Source: Symbiodinium natans
Taxonomy: Eukaryota > Sar > Dinophyceae > Suessiales > Symbiodiniaceae
Direction of reading: 5' to 3'
DNA length: 64,000 nt
Assembly: GCA_905221605.1 (NCBI GenBank)
Contig: CAJNDS010001857.1
Coordinates: forward strand, 646,793-710,792
Below the pieces are notes generated by a model. The model had not been told where the DNA came from. It searched no databases and saw only the letters and a program-made list of their open reading frames with translations. This document shows, piece by piece, positions 10,228 to 21,449 of this stretch. Position 1 is the stretch's first letter, and the number at the start of each line of letters is the position of its first letter. Position numbers and translations under genes: made by a program.

Positions 10228-10619
10228 TATGCGGCCAGTGGCGAAAAGGGTTCACAAGAGGGTTGTGGGTATACTGTTTCGGGCACAGGCCGCTGATGCA
10301 AGCTCCGATTGTACGTGATACAAGTGAAAAGGTTTAGGGTCGAGGGTTTAGGGTTTAGGGTCGAGGGTTTGGGGTTTAGGGTTTAGGGTTTAGCGTTTAG
10401 GGCTTAGGCTTTGGAGTGTAGGGCGCATGCTATGAAGCTTCAGCAGGACAGAGGATTGGGTTGTGTCCCAAAGCACTATAGGCCTTCCAGCCCTAAGGCG
10501 TAAGTAGTACGTGCTGGCGCCTTTCTTCCGAGGAAAGGGGGTCGAGTTGAAGACTGCAGGGTGCGTAGGCCATGGGCTAAAAGCTCTCCTAAAACATGTG
10601 GCTTCTCGGCCTTTGCCAG

Positions 10620-10682
10620 GTACATTCATGTGCAATGGCACTGGTTGCCTGGAGTGCCCCGAGGGGCTGTACTGTGCCTTAG
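10620..10682 (+). CDS. Exon: GCC2/GCC3 cysteine-rich repeat
   Basis: It encodes GTFMCNGTGCLECPEGLYC followed by AL. Acceptor CTTTGCCAG, G|GC donor, phase 1 in and out. The repeat pattern GxF...C..CPEGxYC is clear. Confidence 0.86.
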   Translation, partial: VHSCAMALVAWSAPRGCTVP

Positions 10683-10721
10683 GCGACCGGGGAGAAGGGG
10701 TGTTTTGGGGTTGCATAATCC

Positions 10722-10798
10722 CCTAAACCCTAAGCCCTAAACCCTAAACCCTAAACCCTAAACCCTAAAACCTAAACCCTAAACCCTAAACCCTAAAC
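10722..10798. repeat. CCCTAAA array
   Basis: About eleven units directly after exon 10620. Further 3', 11219-11300 is a run of CCCCAAA variants. Confidence 0.93.
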
Positions 10799-11350
10799 CG
10801 TCTTTGGGAAGCCGGTTGGGGTTGAGGGTGTCGTGCTTTGGGGTTCAGGGAAGGCACTCAGCAGTGAAATCAGGTGAAAAATCGGATAGCACAATTATGG
10901 GGTATTGGCAGCCCGAGTTAAGACCTACAGCCCCTGAGCCTGAGTAGGTATTTTCGCCCCTGACATACTGCAACCTTGTCACCTATGACTTGTGTGTACT
11001 AGTGTCCAGGGCCATATATCGATGCCTAAGCAACTCGCGCATCATGAGATGCCCCAACCGTGATATGACAACAGCAGAAAATCCTGCAAAGTCGTTCAAC
11101 AGCAGCCGCCCAAAAACCCTAACCCCCCCCCCCTGCAATCCTGGTGAGGGCCAAGAGAAGAGCCGCACACAGCACCTCGCACAATTCACTGAGCCTCCAA
11201 GTAAGCCTTCATCCCCAGACCCCAAACCCCAAACCCCAAGCCCCAAGCCCCAAGCCCCAAACCCCAAACCCCAAACCCCAAACCCCAAACCCTAAACCCT
11301 GAACCCTATTAATGGTGATTTTTTGAGAGGCCTCGGACCACCAGTTCAAG

Positions 11351-11409
11351 AGCCGGGCTTCTGGACAGCGGTCACAGGGCCCGGCCAGTGCTTTGGATGC
11401 AAAGAACTG
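11351..11409 (+). CDS. Exon: GCC2/GCC3 cysteine-rich repeat
   Basis: It encodes EPGFWTAVTGPGQCFGCKE. Entry phase 1 matches exon 10620. The 3' edge is set at a T|GT donor to give phase 2 for exon 12627. A G|GT donor two bases later is possible but would create a stop at that junction. Confidence 0.75.
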
Positions 11410-11699
11410 TGGTTCACTAAGGGGTTCCAGGTTTAGGGTTTAGGGTTCAGGGTTTAGGGTTTAGGGTTTAGGGTTTAGGGGTACTAATCCCCTGCCCCCT
11501 CATACTAACCCCACCCCCCCCGGGGGCAATTTAATGTCAGCGGGTAGGGGGCCGGTTTAATAGTAGGGGGATGGGATTTAGGGGTTCCAACGTTCACTGG
11601 GTAGAAGTTGCCGCACGGCGCCCGCGACGTGCATAGCCTGGACCCTGCGCTTTTCTCGAAGGGATGTCTCGCTTCTTGGACGAAAATCGCTCATGCGGT

Positions 11700-12240
11700 T
11701 GTGTGAAGTATGAGGGTGCTTGTATCTGACAAGCATAATGCGTAGCATAAGTGTAGTGTGGTGTAAACTAATGTACCATGTTACAAAATGTCAGATACTT
11801 GTTATTTGCTATACGCCGCTTGCGTGGGGCTTTGGTGTTTCCAATAGAAGAAAAGCTACTTGAAAAACGGATGAGGTGACCAAGTTTGCTTCAATTGTTC
11901 TCTTATGATTACTCAATGCAAGGTATATCAAAAGTATGAAAACTCCTTATATGACAACAAGTGTTGGTACAATAGCCAAACTACAGCACGGCGCAAGAGA
12001 TACATTTTGTCGTTGAAACCAGACTTCGTATTGTTGCTTTTATAGCGGTAGCTACCCTCTCATGCTTGGTTTGTGATCGCTGCAGTGTTGCGTTGGTGAC
12101 ACACCAACTTCCAAGAGGCCGCGGAGGTCTCGAGGTTGAGATGGTCATAGTGGGGTAACATTTTACATGTTTAAGGGTACCTAAACTCAATCAGGAATAT
12201 AAACTTAAATTTTTCGTACTATCCTCAACCATGAACTATA
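11700..12240. other. AT-richer unique intronic segment
   Basis: This stretch is clearly lower in GC than its surroundings and lacks heptamer arrays. I find no exon in it. Its 3' end (12143-12237) is a dispersed repeat also present at 15680-15760. Confidence 0.6.
12143..12237. repeat. Dispersed repeat, copy 1
   Basis: It shares GTCATAG, CATTTTACATGTTTAAGGGT, AGGAATRTAAA and AACCATGAACTA blocks, in order, with 15680-15760. No terminal structure is seen. Confidence 0.75.
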
Positions 12241-12626
12241 GTTTTGCTGTAGGATGCAGCTCCACACTGGCCATTCTGGATTAGTCCCTGGCTGGGGACA
12301 TCGGCCAAACATTGCCCAAACTGCAGGTGATCTGCGTTCGTCTGCCATTCAAGTCGCCACATAGCCCTCTTGAGTAAAGCGCAAAGAGGATTGTGTGCTG
12401 TCAGCATCCATTTGCTGTTCTATCAGTGGTTGCCGCAAGACCCCTCACAACGGTGTGGCTTGGGTTTTCGCGCACATGCCGTAAGGAAGCTAGTCACACA
12501 ATCAGCCTGGAGACCCTAACCTCTAAACCTGAAGCCCTAAACCGTTTCGCGGGTGGCAAAGAAAACCCGAAACCCTACTTGAGCGAGGGGTGACGGAAGG
12601 TGCAACTTCAACGTTCTCCGTTGCAG

Positions 12627-12647
12627 AGACACTCAGCAGTGCCCCTT
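12627..12647 (+). CDS. Candidate 21-nt exon in the cysteine-rich region
   Basis: It reads DTQQCP after a CCGTTGCAG acceptor. Entry phase 2 and exit phase 2 (T|GC donor) connect exons 11351 and 14004 without a stop. A different frame is also open. Confidence 0.45.
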
Positions 12648-12707
12648 GCCTACTTAATGGCCGGTGCGTCGTTGCAATGCTGCTTCATTCTAACTTAGAG
12701 GCAACTA

Positions 12708-12895
12708 AAAACCCAAAACCTTAGACAACCTGAAACCCTAAACCTTGGATAACCCTAAAACCCTAAACCTCAGATAACCCCAAAACCCTAAACCTCAGAC
12801 AACCCCAAAACCCTAAACCTCAGACAACCCAAAAACCCTAAAAATCAGATAACTTAACCCTAAAACCCTAAACCTCAGGTAACCCTAAGCCCTTA
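12708..12895. repeat. ~31-bp tandem repeat
   Basis: About six units of the type CCCTAAACCTCAGAYAACCC plus CAAAA, a longer unit derived from the heptamer. Confidence 0.88.
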
Positions 12896-12956
12896 CTAGT
12901 TGCGAAAGGATGCCTGCTTCAGGCTTTCAGGCTCCTAGGCTCTTTGATTCAGACGA

Positions 12957-13268
12957 CCTAAACCCTAAACCCTATGCCCTAAGCCCTAAACCCTAAATCC
13001 TAAACCCCAAACCCTAAACCCTGAACCCTAAACCCTAAACCCTAAACCCTAGACCCTAAAATTTTAAACCCTAAACCCTAAACCCTAAACCCTAAACCCT
13101 AAACCCTAAACCCTAAACCCTAAACCCTAAACCCTAAGCCCTAAGCCCTAAGCCCTAAGCCCTAAGCCCTAAGCCCTAAGCCCTAAGCCCTAAACCCTAA
13201 ACCCTAAACCCTAAACCCTAAACCCTAAACCCTAAACCCTAAACCCTAAACCCTAAACCCTAAACCCA
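12957..13268. repeat. CCCTAAA array with internal CCCTAAG block
   Basis: About 40 units. Some eight to nine consecutive CCCTAAG units (about 13133-13190) sit inside CCCTAAA units, showing local homogenisation of a variant. Confidence 0.95.
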
Positions 13269-14003
13269 AGCCCCTGGCTCTCGGCCAAGGCCCCCAGAAT
13301 CCGTTGGGCAGCTGTGCGGAGGGCCGTGAAGGAGGGCTAGGGTTTTTCGGGGTGAGAGTGAAGAATACGAAAGAAGATGATTAAAAGAGCTCTCCATTCC
13401 ATATTAAAGGCTGTTATAAACAGGCAAGATAAAGAGATTGATTGTTGGTGACAGCGAAGTGAAAATAGCATATTAAGTTCATTCAATCTCTAATAAAACA
13501 CCATTATCAAATATACGTCTTTTGACCTGTAGCATTTAATGCTACAACCATGTTACTTTGCTAGTGTTTTTTGATCTTATAATTTAATATGCACGGCCCA
13601 TAAATTAGTATTAGAATGAGGGCCGTAATAATACGCTTATAAGAGGGGTTTAGGGTCTAGGGTCTAGGGTCTAGGGTTGAGGGTTTACGGTTTAGGGTTG
13701 AGGGTTAAGGGTTTCAGGCTTTTGGGTTCAGGGTTTGTTTAGGGTTGAGGGTTTCAGGCTTTTGGGTTCAGGGTTTAGCTTACCTCAGGAGTCTGGGTTC
13801 AAAAACAAGGGCGTAGGGTTTTGGGTTTCAAGGTGTCAGGGAACTCCTGTCACGTGCAACGGGCCCCTTGAAGGCTGAAGGGATTGTTAGCACAGGCCCC
13901 TTCCTCCGGCCTCAGCTTGTTTTGCCCCCCCAGACCTGCTAAGGGCCCTCGGCGTAAACAGAAGCCGGAAAGTTCCGAAACCACCTGCTCTCCTCTCGTA
14001 AAG

Positions 14004-14059
14004 AGGACTGGCCTGCAACAACTGCCGCGAGGGCTACTACCCCCTGGAAGAGGGGCACT
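14004..14059 (+). CDS. Exon: last GCC2/GCC3-type repeat
   Basis: It encodes GLACNNCREGYYPLEEGH followed by part of Cys. The T|GC donor makes the junction codon TGC with exon 14518, restoring GHCLACSPGD. A longer G|GC exit at 14067 is possible but loses that match. Confidence 0.78.
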
Positions 14060-14517
14060 GCGCCTGGGCCAGCTCTCCTTTAGGACTTGTGTTTGCTTCG
14101 GCTTTACAAAACAATCAAGGTATTTTAAAGCAAGCCCTACGGCCCTGAATGGCTATCTGTCTAAGGGTTCCAGGATGAGTCATCATGGTACTGGCTCTTA
14201 GTAGGGAATGAGGGACTGAGGTACCCTACACAATCTCTTAAAGGGTATGTGTGTACATTGGGGGATCTAAGCCCCTTCAATTTCAGCAACCATCGCAGCC
14301 GGGGCTAGGCGCTGAAAGAAATGAAGCCTGAAGTCTGTGAAGAAATGAGGAACCCCGAGCCCTCAACCCTGAGCCCTCAACCCTGAGCCTCAAAACCCTA
14401 AGTAATGAGTCCGGTGGCAAAGAAAAGCCCTAAGGAATGCTTAACCAACCACCTGCCTCCTAAGCCCTAAACCCTAAGCCCTAAGCCCTAAACCCTAAAC
14501 CCTATGCTTCCGCCCAG

Positions 14518-14582
14518 GCCTCGCATGCAGCCCGGGAGACGCTTTGCCCGCCATCCTCTCCGGCATCGCTGCGGTCATCGCA
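14518..14582 (+). CDS. Exon: end of cysteine region and first membrane helix
   Basis: It encodes LACSPGDALPAILSGIAAV followed by IA. Entry phase 1 matches exon 14059. A GA donor in phase 0 joins it to VLIVLFSS of exon 15214, making one continuous hydrophobic helix. Confidence 0.75.
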
Positions 14583-15213
14583 GACCGGCAAAAATCCATA
14601 GGAATCCCACTGTTCTGTTTCAGGCTTACATAGGGTCGCGCTTGGGGGTTGTAGTTTTGTTGGCATGCCCTTGCGGCTTCTAGCTCGGTTTAAGGTTCCT
14701 GGTGCAGGGCTTAAGATAGGATGTACAGGTTTGCGGCTGGCAGGGCAGCCCAGACTTACCCACTTCGTGGTCTCAGCATCCAGAACCCCTTAGCTAAACT
14801 CCATGTGTAAACGGCTGGTTGCTTGCGACTGGTTCGATTAGTGTTCGTTAGACTAACCCTAAACCCTAAGCCCTAAACCCTTAACCCTAAACCCTAGACC
14901 GGGTTTAGGGTTGAGGGTTGAGGGGGAACCCTCAGTCCGGCTGCAAAGCAAGGGTTTAATAAGGGTTGAGGGTTTCGGCTTTGGGTTTAGGGTTTAGGGG
15001 TGCTGTAGTGACATTTAAGGGGGTCTTGGTGGTTTGTCTACGTTTTATTGTTGGGAAGGGTGGGGGTCTCTTTTGTAGGATTTTGTCGGGTTTGAGGCTG
15101 AAGGCTGTTCCTTACATGCTACAAGGCGTCCATGATTTAGATCAACCTTATGTGCAGAGAAGACCTGTGAGCCTCACTGTTCATGACAAGGTGCTCTAAG
15201 TGTTGCCTCTCAG

Positions 15214-15288
15214 GTCTTGATCGTCTTGTTCTCTTCCATCAACGCGGACATGAACCAGCTGCTTGCTTTATTGGCCTTAGAGTGGTTG
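15214..15288 (+). CDS. Exon: membrane region
   Basis: It begins VLIVLFSSINADMNQ and continues LLALLALEWL. Acceptor GCCTCTCAG. The exit is placed at a G|GA donor in phase 0; a G|GT donor at 15299 would leave phase 1. Confidence 0.72.
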
Positions 15289-15419
15289 GACATGCAGGGT
15301 TTTTCAGGCTGCATCCAATTCATCGGCCACTGCATCCCGACTGCATCCGCTGGTGTCTGAAGATTCTGGCCAACAAGCAGCCAGACCCCCACTGATAGTC
15401 GCAGTACTTTCCGAGGCAG

Positions 15420-15476
15420 TCGCTGAACGTTATGACCGTCGCGGCAGTTGGCAGCCAAATGGTAATGGCCATCCAG
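15420..15476 (+). CDS. Exon: membrane region
   Basis: It encodes SLNVMTVAAVGSQMVMAIQ, exactly 19 codons, with an AGGCAG acceptor and G|GC donor, phase 0 to 0. The hydrophobic pattern continues the membrane region. Confidence 0.75.
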
Positions 15477-15679
15477 GCGCATAAATTCTGCATGCTTTGG
15501 CTAAATATTAGGTGCCGAGAAAGCAGGAATGTTTCTTACATAGCTTTTGGGGCACTGTGCACACCCTTTGGCCCATGGAAGTGACGGGTGTCAAAGGTCG
15601 TGGACACTAAGCCCTTACTGTAAACCCGGTGCCGGGAGCCCTGGAAGCCCCAAGCCTCAGCCCTACGCCCTACCACTTT

Positions 15680-15760
15680 GTCATAGTTGGGTACCATTTT
15701 ACATGTTTAAGGGTACTTAAACCCAATAAGGAATGTAAATATTAGCCCAACCATGAACTA
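15680..15760. repeat. Dispersed repeat, copy 2
   Basis: Partner of 12143-12237, with the same blocks in the same order and some small indels. Confidence 0.75.
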
Positions 15761-15809
15761 GAATCAAGTTAGCTCTGAACTCGAAACTAAGCGCCCTGAA
15801 GGCCTGTAT

Positions 15810-15913
15810 ATGGGGGTTTCCGAAAATAGGGGACCCCCAATATAGATCCCCAAATAGCAGGATCCCCTTTCAATAGGGACCCCAGTAAGGTACCCCTGTT
15901 CGGAAACCCCCAT
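15810..15913. mobile_element. MITE-like element, family 1, full copy
   Basis: About 104 bp with terminal inverted repeats: ATGGGGGTTTCCGAAAATAG on the left and its near complement (CGGAAACCCCCAT end) on the right. The core has CCCCAAATAG and GGGACCCCAGTAAGG. It is too short to encode a protein. Confidence 0.8.
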
Positions 15914-15932
15914 GTCCCTAAACACCTACAAG

Positions 15933-15980
15933 TTTGCGGGAGAGGCCCTCGGCTCAATCCGACAGCTGGCCATCAACTGG
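15933..15980 (+). CDS. Exon: membrane region loop
   Basis: It encodes FAGEALGSIRQLAINW, 16 codons, with a GTAATG donor, phase 0 to 0. It begins 19 bp after a MITE-like element. Confidence 0.75.
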
Positions 15981-16546
15981 GTAATGCCTGTTCGCTACAT
16001 TCTCGACATGACAAGGCGGTGGGATGCTGTTGCAGCCCTGTGCATTATGAACTGTTAGGGTTTAGGCTGCAAAAGATCAGCGTGGCGAGGGTTGAGGTTT
16101 TCAGGCTCAGGGTTTGGGGTTTGGGTGGGTTCCAAACGGACGTTGAGCAGTGGCATCTGGGCATGTCTCTCCGCATACTCCTCTCTCCCCATGCTCCCGA
16201 AGTTCACAACACCGTACCCTCAGCCGCATCCACTCCCTCCCACACTTCCTTGCGAAACTCCGGCGGGCACCCGAAGACAAATGCCCTTGTTCGGGTCAAC
16301 GCTCAAGCCTGAGTCCGTCTTAGCTAGACAGGTAGCAACCAAAAAACCCAAAGCCCTCTTTCGCGCGTGCCCACCTGCCTCCCCCCCCCCCCAATGCTTT
16401 AGTGGTTTAGGGTTTAATTAGGGTTTAGGGGTTTAGGGTTTACGTCCAGTGCCAAAGTGCTTGTTGAATTGTAAAATTTGCGCGTCTACCACCTCGGCCC
16501 CCATCCCGAAAGTCTAGAAAGCACCCTAGACCCTGAACCCTAAACC

Positions 16547-16653
16547 CTGAGCCCTAGACCCTAAACCCTAAACCCTAAACCCTAAACCCTAAACCCTAAA
16601 CCCTAAACCCTAAACCCTAAACCCTAAACCCTAAACCCTAAACCCTAAACCCT
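16547..16653. repeat. CCCTAAA array
   Basis: About fifteen units ending about 15 bp before exon 16668, so the array borders the acceptor region. Confidence 0.95.
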
Positions 16654-16667
16654 GCTCTCTTGACAAG

Positions 16668-16684
16668 GAACTCGCGCTCGCCAT
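16668..16684 (+). CDS. Candidate 17-nt exon: membrane region
   Basis: It encodes ELALA plus part of Met. Acceptor CTTGACAAG, GA donor. It is the phase link (0 in, 2 out) between exons 15933 and 17006, giving NWELALAMLLTFDFD. Confidence 0.55.
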
Positions 16685-16803
16685 GATCACTCCTGTCCAG
16701 TATTAGTTTCCTGTCCACATCCCTAAGGCCCTAAGCCAGTTAGGACTCCATGTTAATACGATGACTAAAAGCTCAGGCCCATAAACAGCTAGGATTTAGG
16801 GTT

Positions 16804-16806
<3 letters not shown>

Positions 16807-16850
<44 letters not shown>

Positions 16851-16958
16851 AGGGAGGGAGGGAGGGATGGGTTGAGGGTTTGACCTCTCCCCGCAGTTAC
16901 GGTCTAAGGTCGGGGGGGGGGGGGGGCGGGGGGCAGGGGGGGAGGGGGGGGGGGGGGA
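16807..16958. repeat. GA, GGGA and G-run microsatellites
   Basis: (GA)n at 16807-16844, then (GGGA)n, then runs of nine to twelve G residues. It is a purine-only tract in the intron just upstream of exon 17006. Confidence 0.93.
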
Positions 16959-17005
16959 TTAGGGCCTGTGGTCCGAGATCACATAAACCTGGAGTCCTTG
17001 AGTAG

Positions 17006-17052
17006 GCTGCTCACCTTCGATTTCGACATCATCCGCATCTCCTGCGTCACCG
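17006..17052 (+). CDS. Exon: membrane region
   Basis: It encodes LLTFDFDIIRISCVT. Entry phase 2, exit phase 1 with a G|GC donor. The join to 17739 reads SCVTGPTLKYL. Confidence 0.78.
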
Positions 17053-17548
17053 GCCAGGACAGCCAGCTCCCTAGCATCGCAGCATCAATGTCCCCATGTG
17101 CTCCCTCTGAAGACTCCAAAGCTTGCGCCTTGCCGAGGGCCAGGTTCCTTGCTCAGTTTCGGGGTTTAGGGTTTGGGGTTTAGGGTTTAGGGTTGAGGGT
17201 TGAGGGTTTAGGGTTTAGGGTGTAGAGGTTCGCATGAGTACATGCGAAGAGGCGGCCAACGATGCCTAATTACTCGGAGGACCTTTAGTTCAGAGTTTAA
17301 GCTTTAGGGTTCAGGGTTTGGGGTTTAGGAAGGTTCAAGGTCACGGCAAGCCTGATGCAGAAAGGGTTCAGATTTTGGGGTAGCACTCTCAGTCCAGCTG
17401 CCAAAGACAGGAAGCTAGTAAGCAGGTTATATGTACGGGCATAGATCTCAAGTGCTCGAAGTCCTGGGCAGGCAACACGCTCACCCGACAACCCCTAAAC
17501 AAACCCGAGACACCCTAAAGCTGAAACCCCAAACCCTAAACCCGACAC

Positions 17549-17726
17549 CATACACCCTAAACCCTAAACCCTAAACCCTAAACCCTAAACCCTAAACCCT
17601 AAACCCTAAACCCTAAACCCTAAATCCTAAACCCCAAACCCTAAACCCTAAACCCTAAACCCTAAACCCTAAACCCTAAACCCTAAACCCTAAACCCAAA
17701 CCCTAAACCCTAAACCCTAAACCCCA
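17549..17726. repeat. CCCTAAA array
   Basis: About 25 units, a few of them variant, ending about a dozen bases before exon 17739. Confidence 0.95.
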
Positions 17727-17738
17727 AGCATCCACGAG

Positions 17739-17809
17739 GTCCCACCTTGAAATACCTTGGCCAACTGTTGGCATGCCCGGCCGGCTTCTGCTTGGTTCTG
17801 GTACCTTGG
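17739..17809 (+). CDS. Exon: membrane region
   Basis: It encodes GPTLKYLGQLLACPAG then FCLVLVPW. Acceptor CATCCACGAG, G|GC donor, phase 1 in, 0 out. Hydrophobic helix. Confidence 0.77.
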
Positions 17810-18411
17810 GCTTGAAAGATGGCTCTTGTTGACCAACTTCGGCTAACTCACAACTTGGGCCTTTGGTGGTTAGTGGTTTGGGGTTTGGGGGTTTGGGGGT
17901 TTAGGGGTGTAGGGTTTAGGGGTTATTGACTCTAGGATCCTTTGCGGAATTCTGGTTTCATGTTTGCCGATATAAAGCCCCGGCAGCTCCAAGGGAAACA
18001 TAGCTAATCTCGTGGCAGCAGTACGCATAGTAGTATAGTACCCGAATACCAGCTAGGTGGGACTTTACTACAACTTTGTCACTTTAAGAGTTTAGGGTTC
18101 CTCTAATTCCATATTAAGGGAGCTAACAGTTAAACGTTTATATTGGGGGGGTTAAACAGCACCCTTGTACCAGTGACAGAATGACGCACCATGCGTGGGC
18201 TCGATGCTTGGGCTAAAGGAGACAGGCAGGCAGAGACACAGGAGCACACGAATTCGCCGCGCGAAAGCCGTGAATGCACCCTGCATCCATGACCAGCTGC
18301 GTGTTTAGGGTTTAGGGTTCAGGGGTCAGGGTTTAGGGTTTAGGGTCGTACTATTGTCCAGGATGGCGGCTTCTTCAGACGGGGCTGGCTGTTTATGCCA
18401 TTTCTCCCCAC

Positions 18412-18513
18412 ATGGGGGTTTACGAAAATAGGGGGTCCCTAAACAAGACCCCAAATAGTAGGATTCCCGTATAAAAAGGACCCCAATCAGGTACCCTTAA
18501 TCTCGGACACCCA
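18412..18513. mobile_element. MITE-like element, family 1
   Basis: Left end ATGGGGGTTTACGAAAATAG, core CCCCAAATAGTAGGATTCCC and GGACCCCAATCAGG, with a degenerate right end. Confidence 0.78.
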
Positions 18514-18548
18514 CAAAGGGCCGTTGAGTCTTGCCGGAGTCGGCCGTT

Positions 18549-18737
18549 TACTGCAAGGTTCCACCTCATGCAGCTTTTTGTGCCCTGAAATACCTGTTGA
18601 ACTGTTTACTATGGGGGAGTCCGTTAGAGGCAGCTCTGCATCATCAGTCAGACCCAGGGTTCGCGACGGAGTTTTGGAGCAATGTGCTGGCCTACGACAT
18701 GCATCGGGCACATCTCCACGCGCCTTCCAGCGGATAG
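18549..18737 (+). CDS. Unassigned open island beside a MITE-like element
   Basis: One frame reads VPPHAAFCALKYLLNCLLWG and continues to EFWSNVLAYDMHRAH before a stop. The opposite strand is also open. Composition is coding-like but it fits no phase in the receptor model. It could be a captured gene fragment. No family recognised. Confidence 0.3.
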   Translation, partial: YCKVPPHAAFCALKYLLNCLLWGSPLEAALHHQSDPGFATEFWSNVLAYDMHRAHLHAPSSG

Positions 18738-19314
18738 GAACCCGTTCTGCATGTGGGGTTCGACCGGAGCGTCGTGTCCGTGACACGGTACTTGAGCAGC
18801 AGATCTGCCTGGCTTGGGCTAGGTGAACCCTGTGCTTCCGCCGAATTTGGCCGAACTGCATTCTGGGCGTCCTAACCTCTTCCATCCAAAAAAGCGTGAC
18901 TTGAACTCTACCTCAGTGATGGTTTTGTGAAGTCAACAAGAATCGGTGCAACGGCCTGCTGCTCCTTCGCGTCACACACACACATTTCGGAGATGCTGGG
19001 AGGACCCTACCTGGGAAATTGTCCTGAACAGCAAGCAAGGAGTAGTTTATGAATCAAACCCTGCATAATGACATCCCTGCACTTTCAATTGGTAGCGCCC
19101 TAAGCCCAAAACCCTAATTACTCCCTTAAAACCCAAAGCCCTTTAAACAAAAAAGAAAAAGCGGTGCCATAATGAGTTGCCTGGGTTCTTTTCTTCGAGG
19201 TTGCCTGGGGCGTCGCCCGCCTTCGCGGTCGCAGGATGTCGTTGGACTCCGCCGAACTCTCAGGAGCCCACTGAGGACTTCGATTCTCAAAGAAGATTCG
19301 GGGGGGTTTTTGGG

Positions 19315-19362
19315 CTTAAGTAGGGCTTAAGTAGGGCTTAAGTAGGGCTTAAGTAGGGCTCA
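19315..19362. repeat. 11-bp tandem repeat GGGCTTAAGTA
   Basis: Four perfect units, each containing the palindrome CTTAAG. Confidence 0.9.
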
Positions 19363-19431
19363 AAATGGTGTAGGGTTTCCCGGGCCCGTGGGCAGCGTTT
19401 GATGCCCGCCTCAGTTCTCGGGTTGGAAAAG

Positions 19432-19525
19432 GGTTTAGGGTTTAGGGTTTAGGGTTTAGGGTTTAGGGTTTAGGGTTTAGGGTTTAGGGTTTAGGGTTTA
19501 GGGTTTAGGGTTTAGGGTTTAGGGG
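19432..19525. repeat. TTTAGGG array
   Basis: About thirteen perfect units in the intron upstream of exon 19740. Confidence 0.95.
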
Positions 19526-19739
19526 GGGCAAGCTTGAGGACGAGATCTGCCGGCATCACCGCAGTTGCTAGTACCAATCCTGCCCATCCAGGGGGCGGTG
19601 AACCTTAAACCCACAACATCCCAGAACCCTAAGCCCTGCACCCTTTCCATATCCCTGGTTTTGATATCAGATTAGCCCCAAACCCAAAACCCTAAACCCT
19701 AAACCCTAAACCCTAAACCCTAAGTTTTAACATCCCAAG

Positions 19740-19824
19740 GTCTTCAACCTCAATGGGATCTTGCTCTTTGCGCTCTTCATCACATTGACGTTGGCCGTGC
19801 TGGGCCCCTTCCAGTGTTGCCTGG
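19740..19824 (+). CDS. Exon: membrane helix
   Basis: It encodes VFNLNGILLFALFITLTLAV followed by LGPFQCCL, an obvious transmembrane helix ending in a PFQCC motif. Acceptor CATCCCAAG, G|GC donor, phase 0 in, 1 out. The following intron carries the retrotransposon. Confidence 0.86.
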
Positions 19825-21348
19825 GCAGCATGGAGGGATGGGTTTGGGGTTTGGGGCTTGGGGTTTAGGGTTTAGGGTTTAGGGCTTAGAGTTTGGGGTT
19901 TCGGGTTTAGGGTTTAGGGCTGCTGTGAGCCAGGCCTGCTGCAAAGGGTTCAGGGTTTAGGGTTTAAGGTTTAGGGTTTAAGGTTTAAGGTCTAAGGTTT
20001 AAGGGGATGCCGCTGGCGGTAGCTGTCGTCAGTGTAGGTGGCGATGATTTCTAGCACTGTGTACTGTCTGATACTCCACAATGTCTGCGATAGTCTAGAT
20101 ATACGTGTGGAAGTTTGCTGGTGCAGTGCGCCTTATGCGCCTGCTTTTAAAGTGCCGCGGAAGCCTCGGGGAACCCCACAACCATGTGGCATTGAAGATG
20201 GGTTGAAGTCATTGAACAACGACGCAAACTTAGAAGAGGTCCCACTGCATGGCACTCGGAAAGGGTGGAACCCCCTAGGCTGCCCTGTGCTCATAACCCC
20301 TATACGCCCTTAGTCCTACATGGCACCATTACCCGTGAGCGACTTGCTATGTTGCCTGTGGTATAGACACAAGAAGCAAGAAGCAGAAGAAGCCTGCAAA
20401 TACTCTAAGCAAGATGCCAGAATTGTGCTTAATTATAGGATTGTTACCGGATCCCGCCCAAATGTGCATCCACAGTCAGATGCCGTATAGTACTCGGGGG
20501 CTCTGAGCCCTAAACCTAAACCCGAATCCCCAAGCCACCAAAGCCGGACCTTCGAACCCCAAGAGCTTTGTCCGACATACAGTGGACGACGTTTAGGGTT
20601 TAGGGTTAGCTTTCTTTTTTCGGTTTCTCAGGGCCCTACTCCCTAGATACATGTCACTTCATAGCCCCCACCGAACTCATAGAACTGCAATAGAGGTACC
20701 TGTGAAAGCTCCTGAACCCTCAACCCTAAACCGTAAACCCCCGTTTTTTTTGGGGGGGTGGGAGGGAGGGGGGGGAGGTGGTGGGATGCTAGGAGGCCCT
20801 TGTTAGGGGAAATGTCGAAATGCACCCGAGCCTAGGCCTCAGCAACCCTGCGCCTGGGCTGCAAAGGGCAAAGCTCGTGGGTTAGAGGGCTCACAGGCCT
20901 GCCCCTACACCCGAAACCTTTGTTCCGAAACCCTAAACCCTAAACCCTAATAAACCCTAACAAACCCTAAGCCCTGGGGTTTCGGTTCCGAGTTTAGGGC
21001 TTGCTGTTCGTAACAAAGCTCTCATCTATAGTTTAAGGTACCTTTCCGTGCTTAAGGGGTACGCACCGCGGAGCAAATACTGAACTGTACACCAGGGGCA
21101 AGGTCCCTGAAGCGGTGAAGCAGCTACTTGGACCTAGCCGCCCCGCCGAAGCCAAACGCATCATGCCGAGACGGGGAATCTTGGTGCCTGCCGCTAGATG
21201 CACCTTTTGAGCCCCTGCTTCTTCAGATGTCATCAAGGTGTAGACTGCCCTTAAGTATTGGGCATTTGGCCCTTTACGCTGCGTCTAGAGTACCTTAAAC
21301 CCTACATGAACCCTAGACCCGAAGCCCCCAAACCCCAAGCGCCAACCC

Positions 21349-21449
21349 TAACCCTAAACCCTGAACCCTAAACCCTAAACCCTAAACCCTAAACCCTAAA
21401 CCCTAAACCCTAAACCCTAAACCCTAAACCCTAAACCCTAAACCCTAAG
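21349..21449. repeat. CCCTAAA array
   Basis: About fourteen units. A second short array (21718-21746) directly receives the retroelement. Confidence 0.94.
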
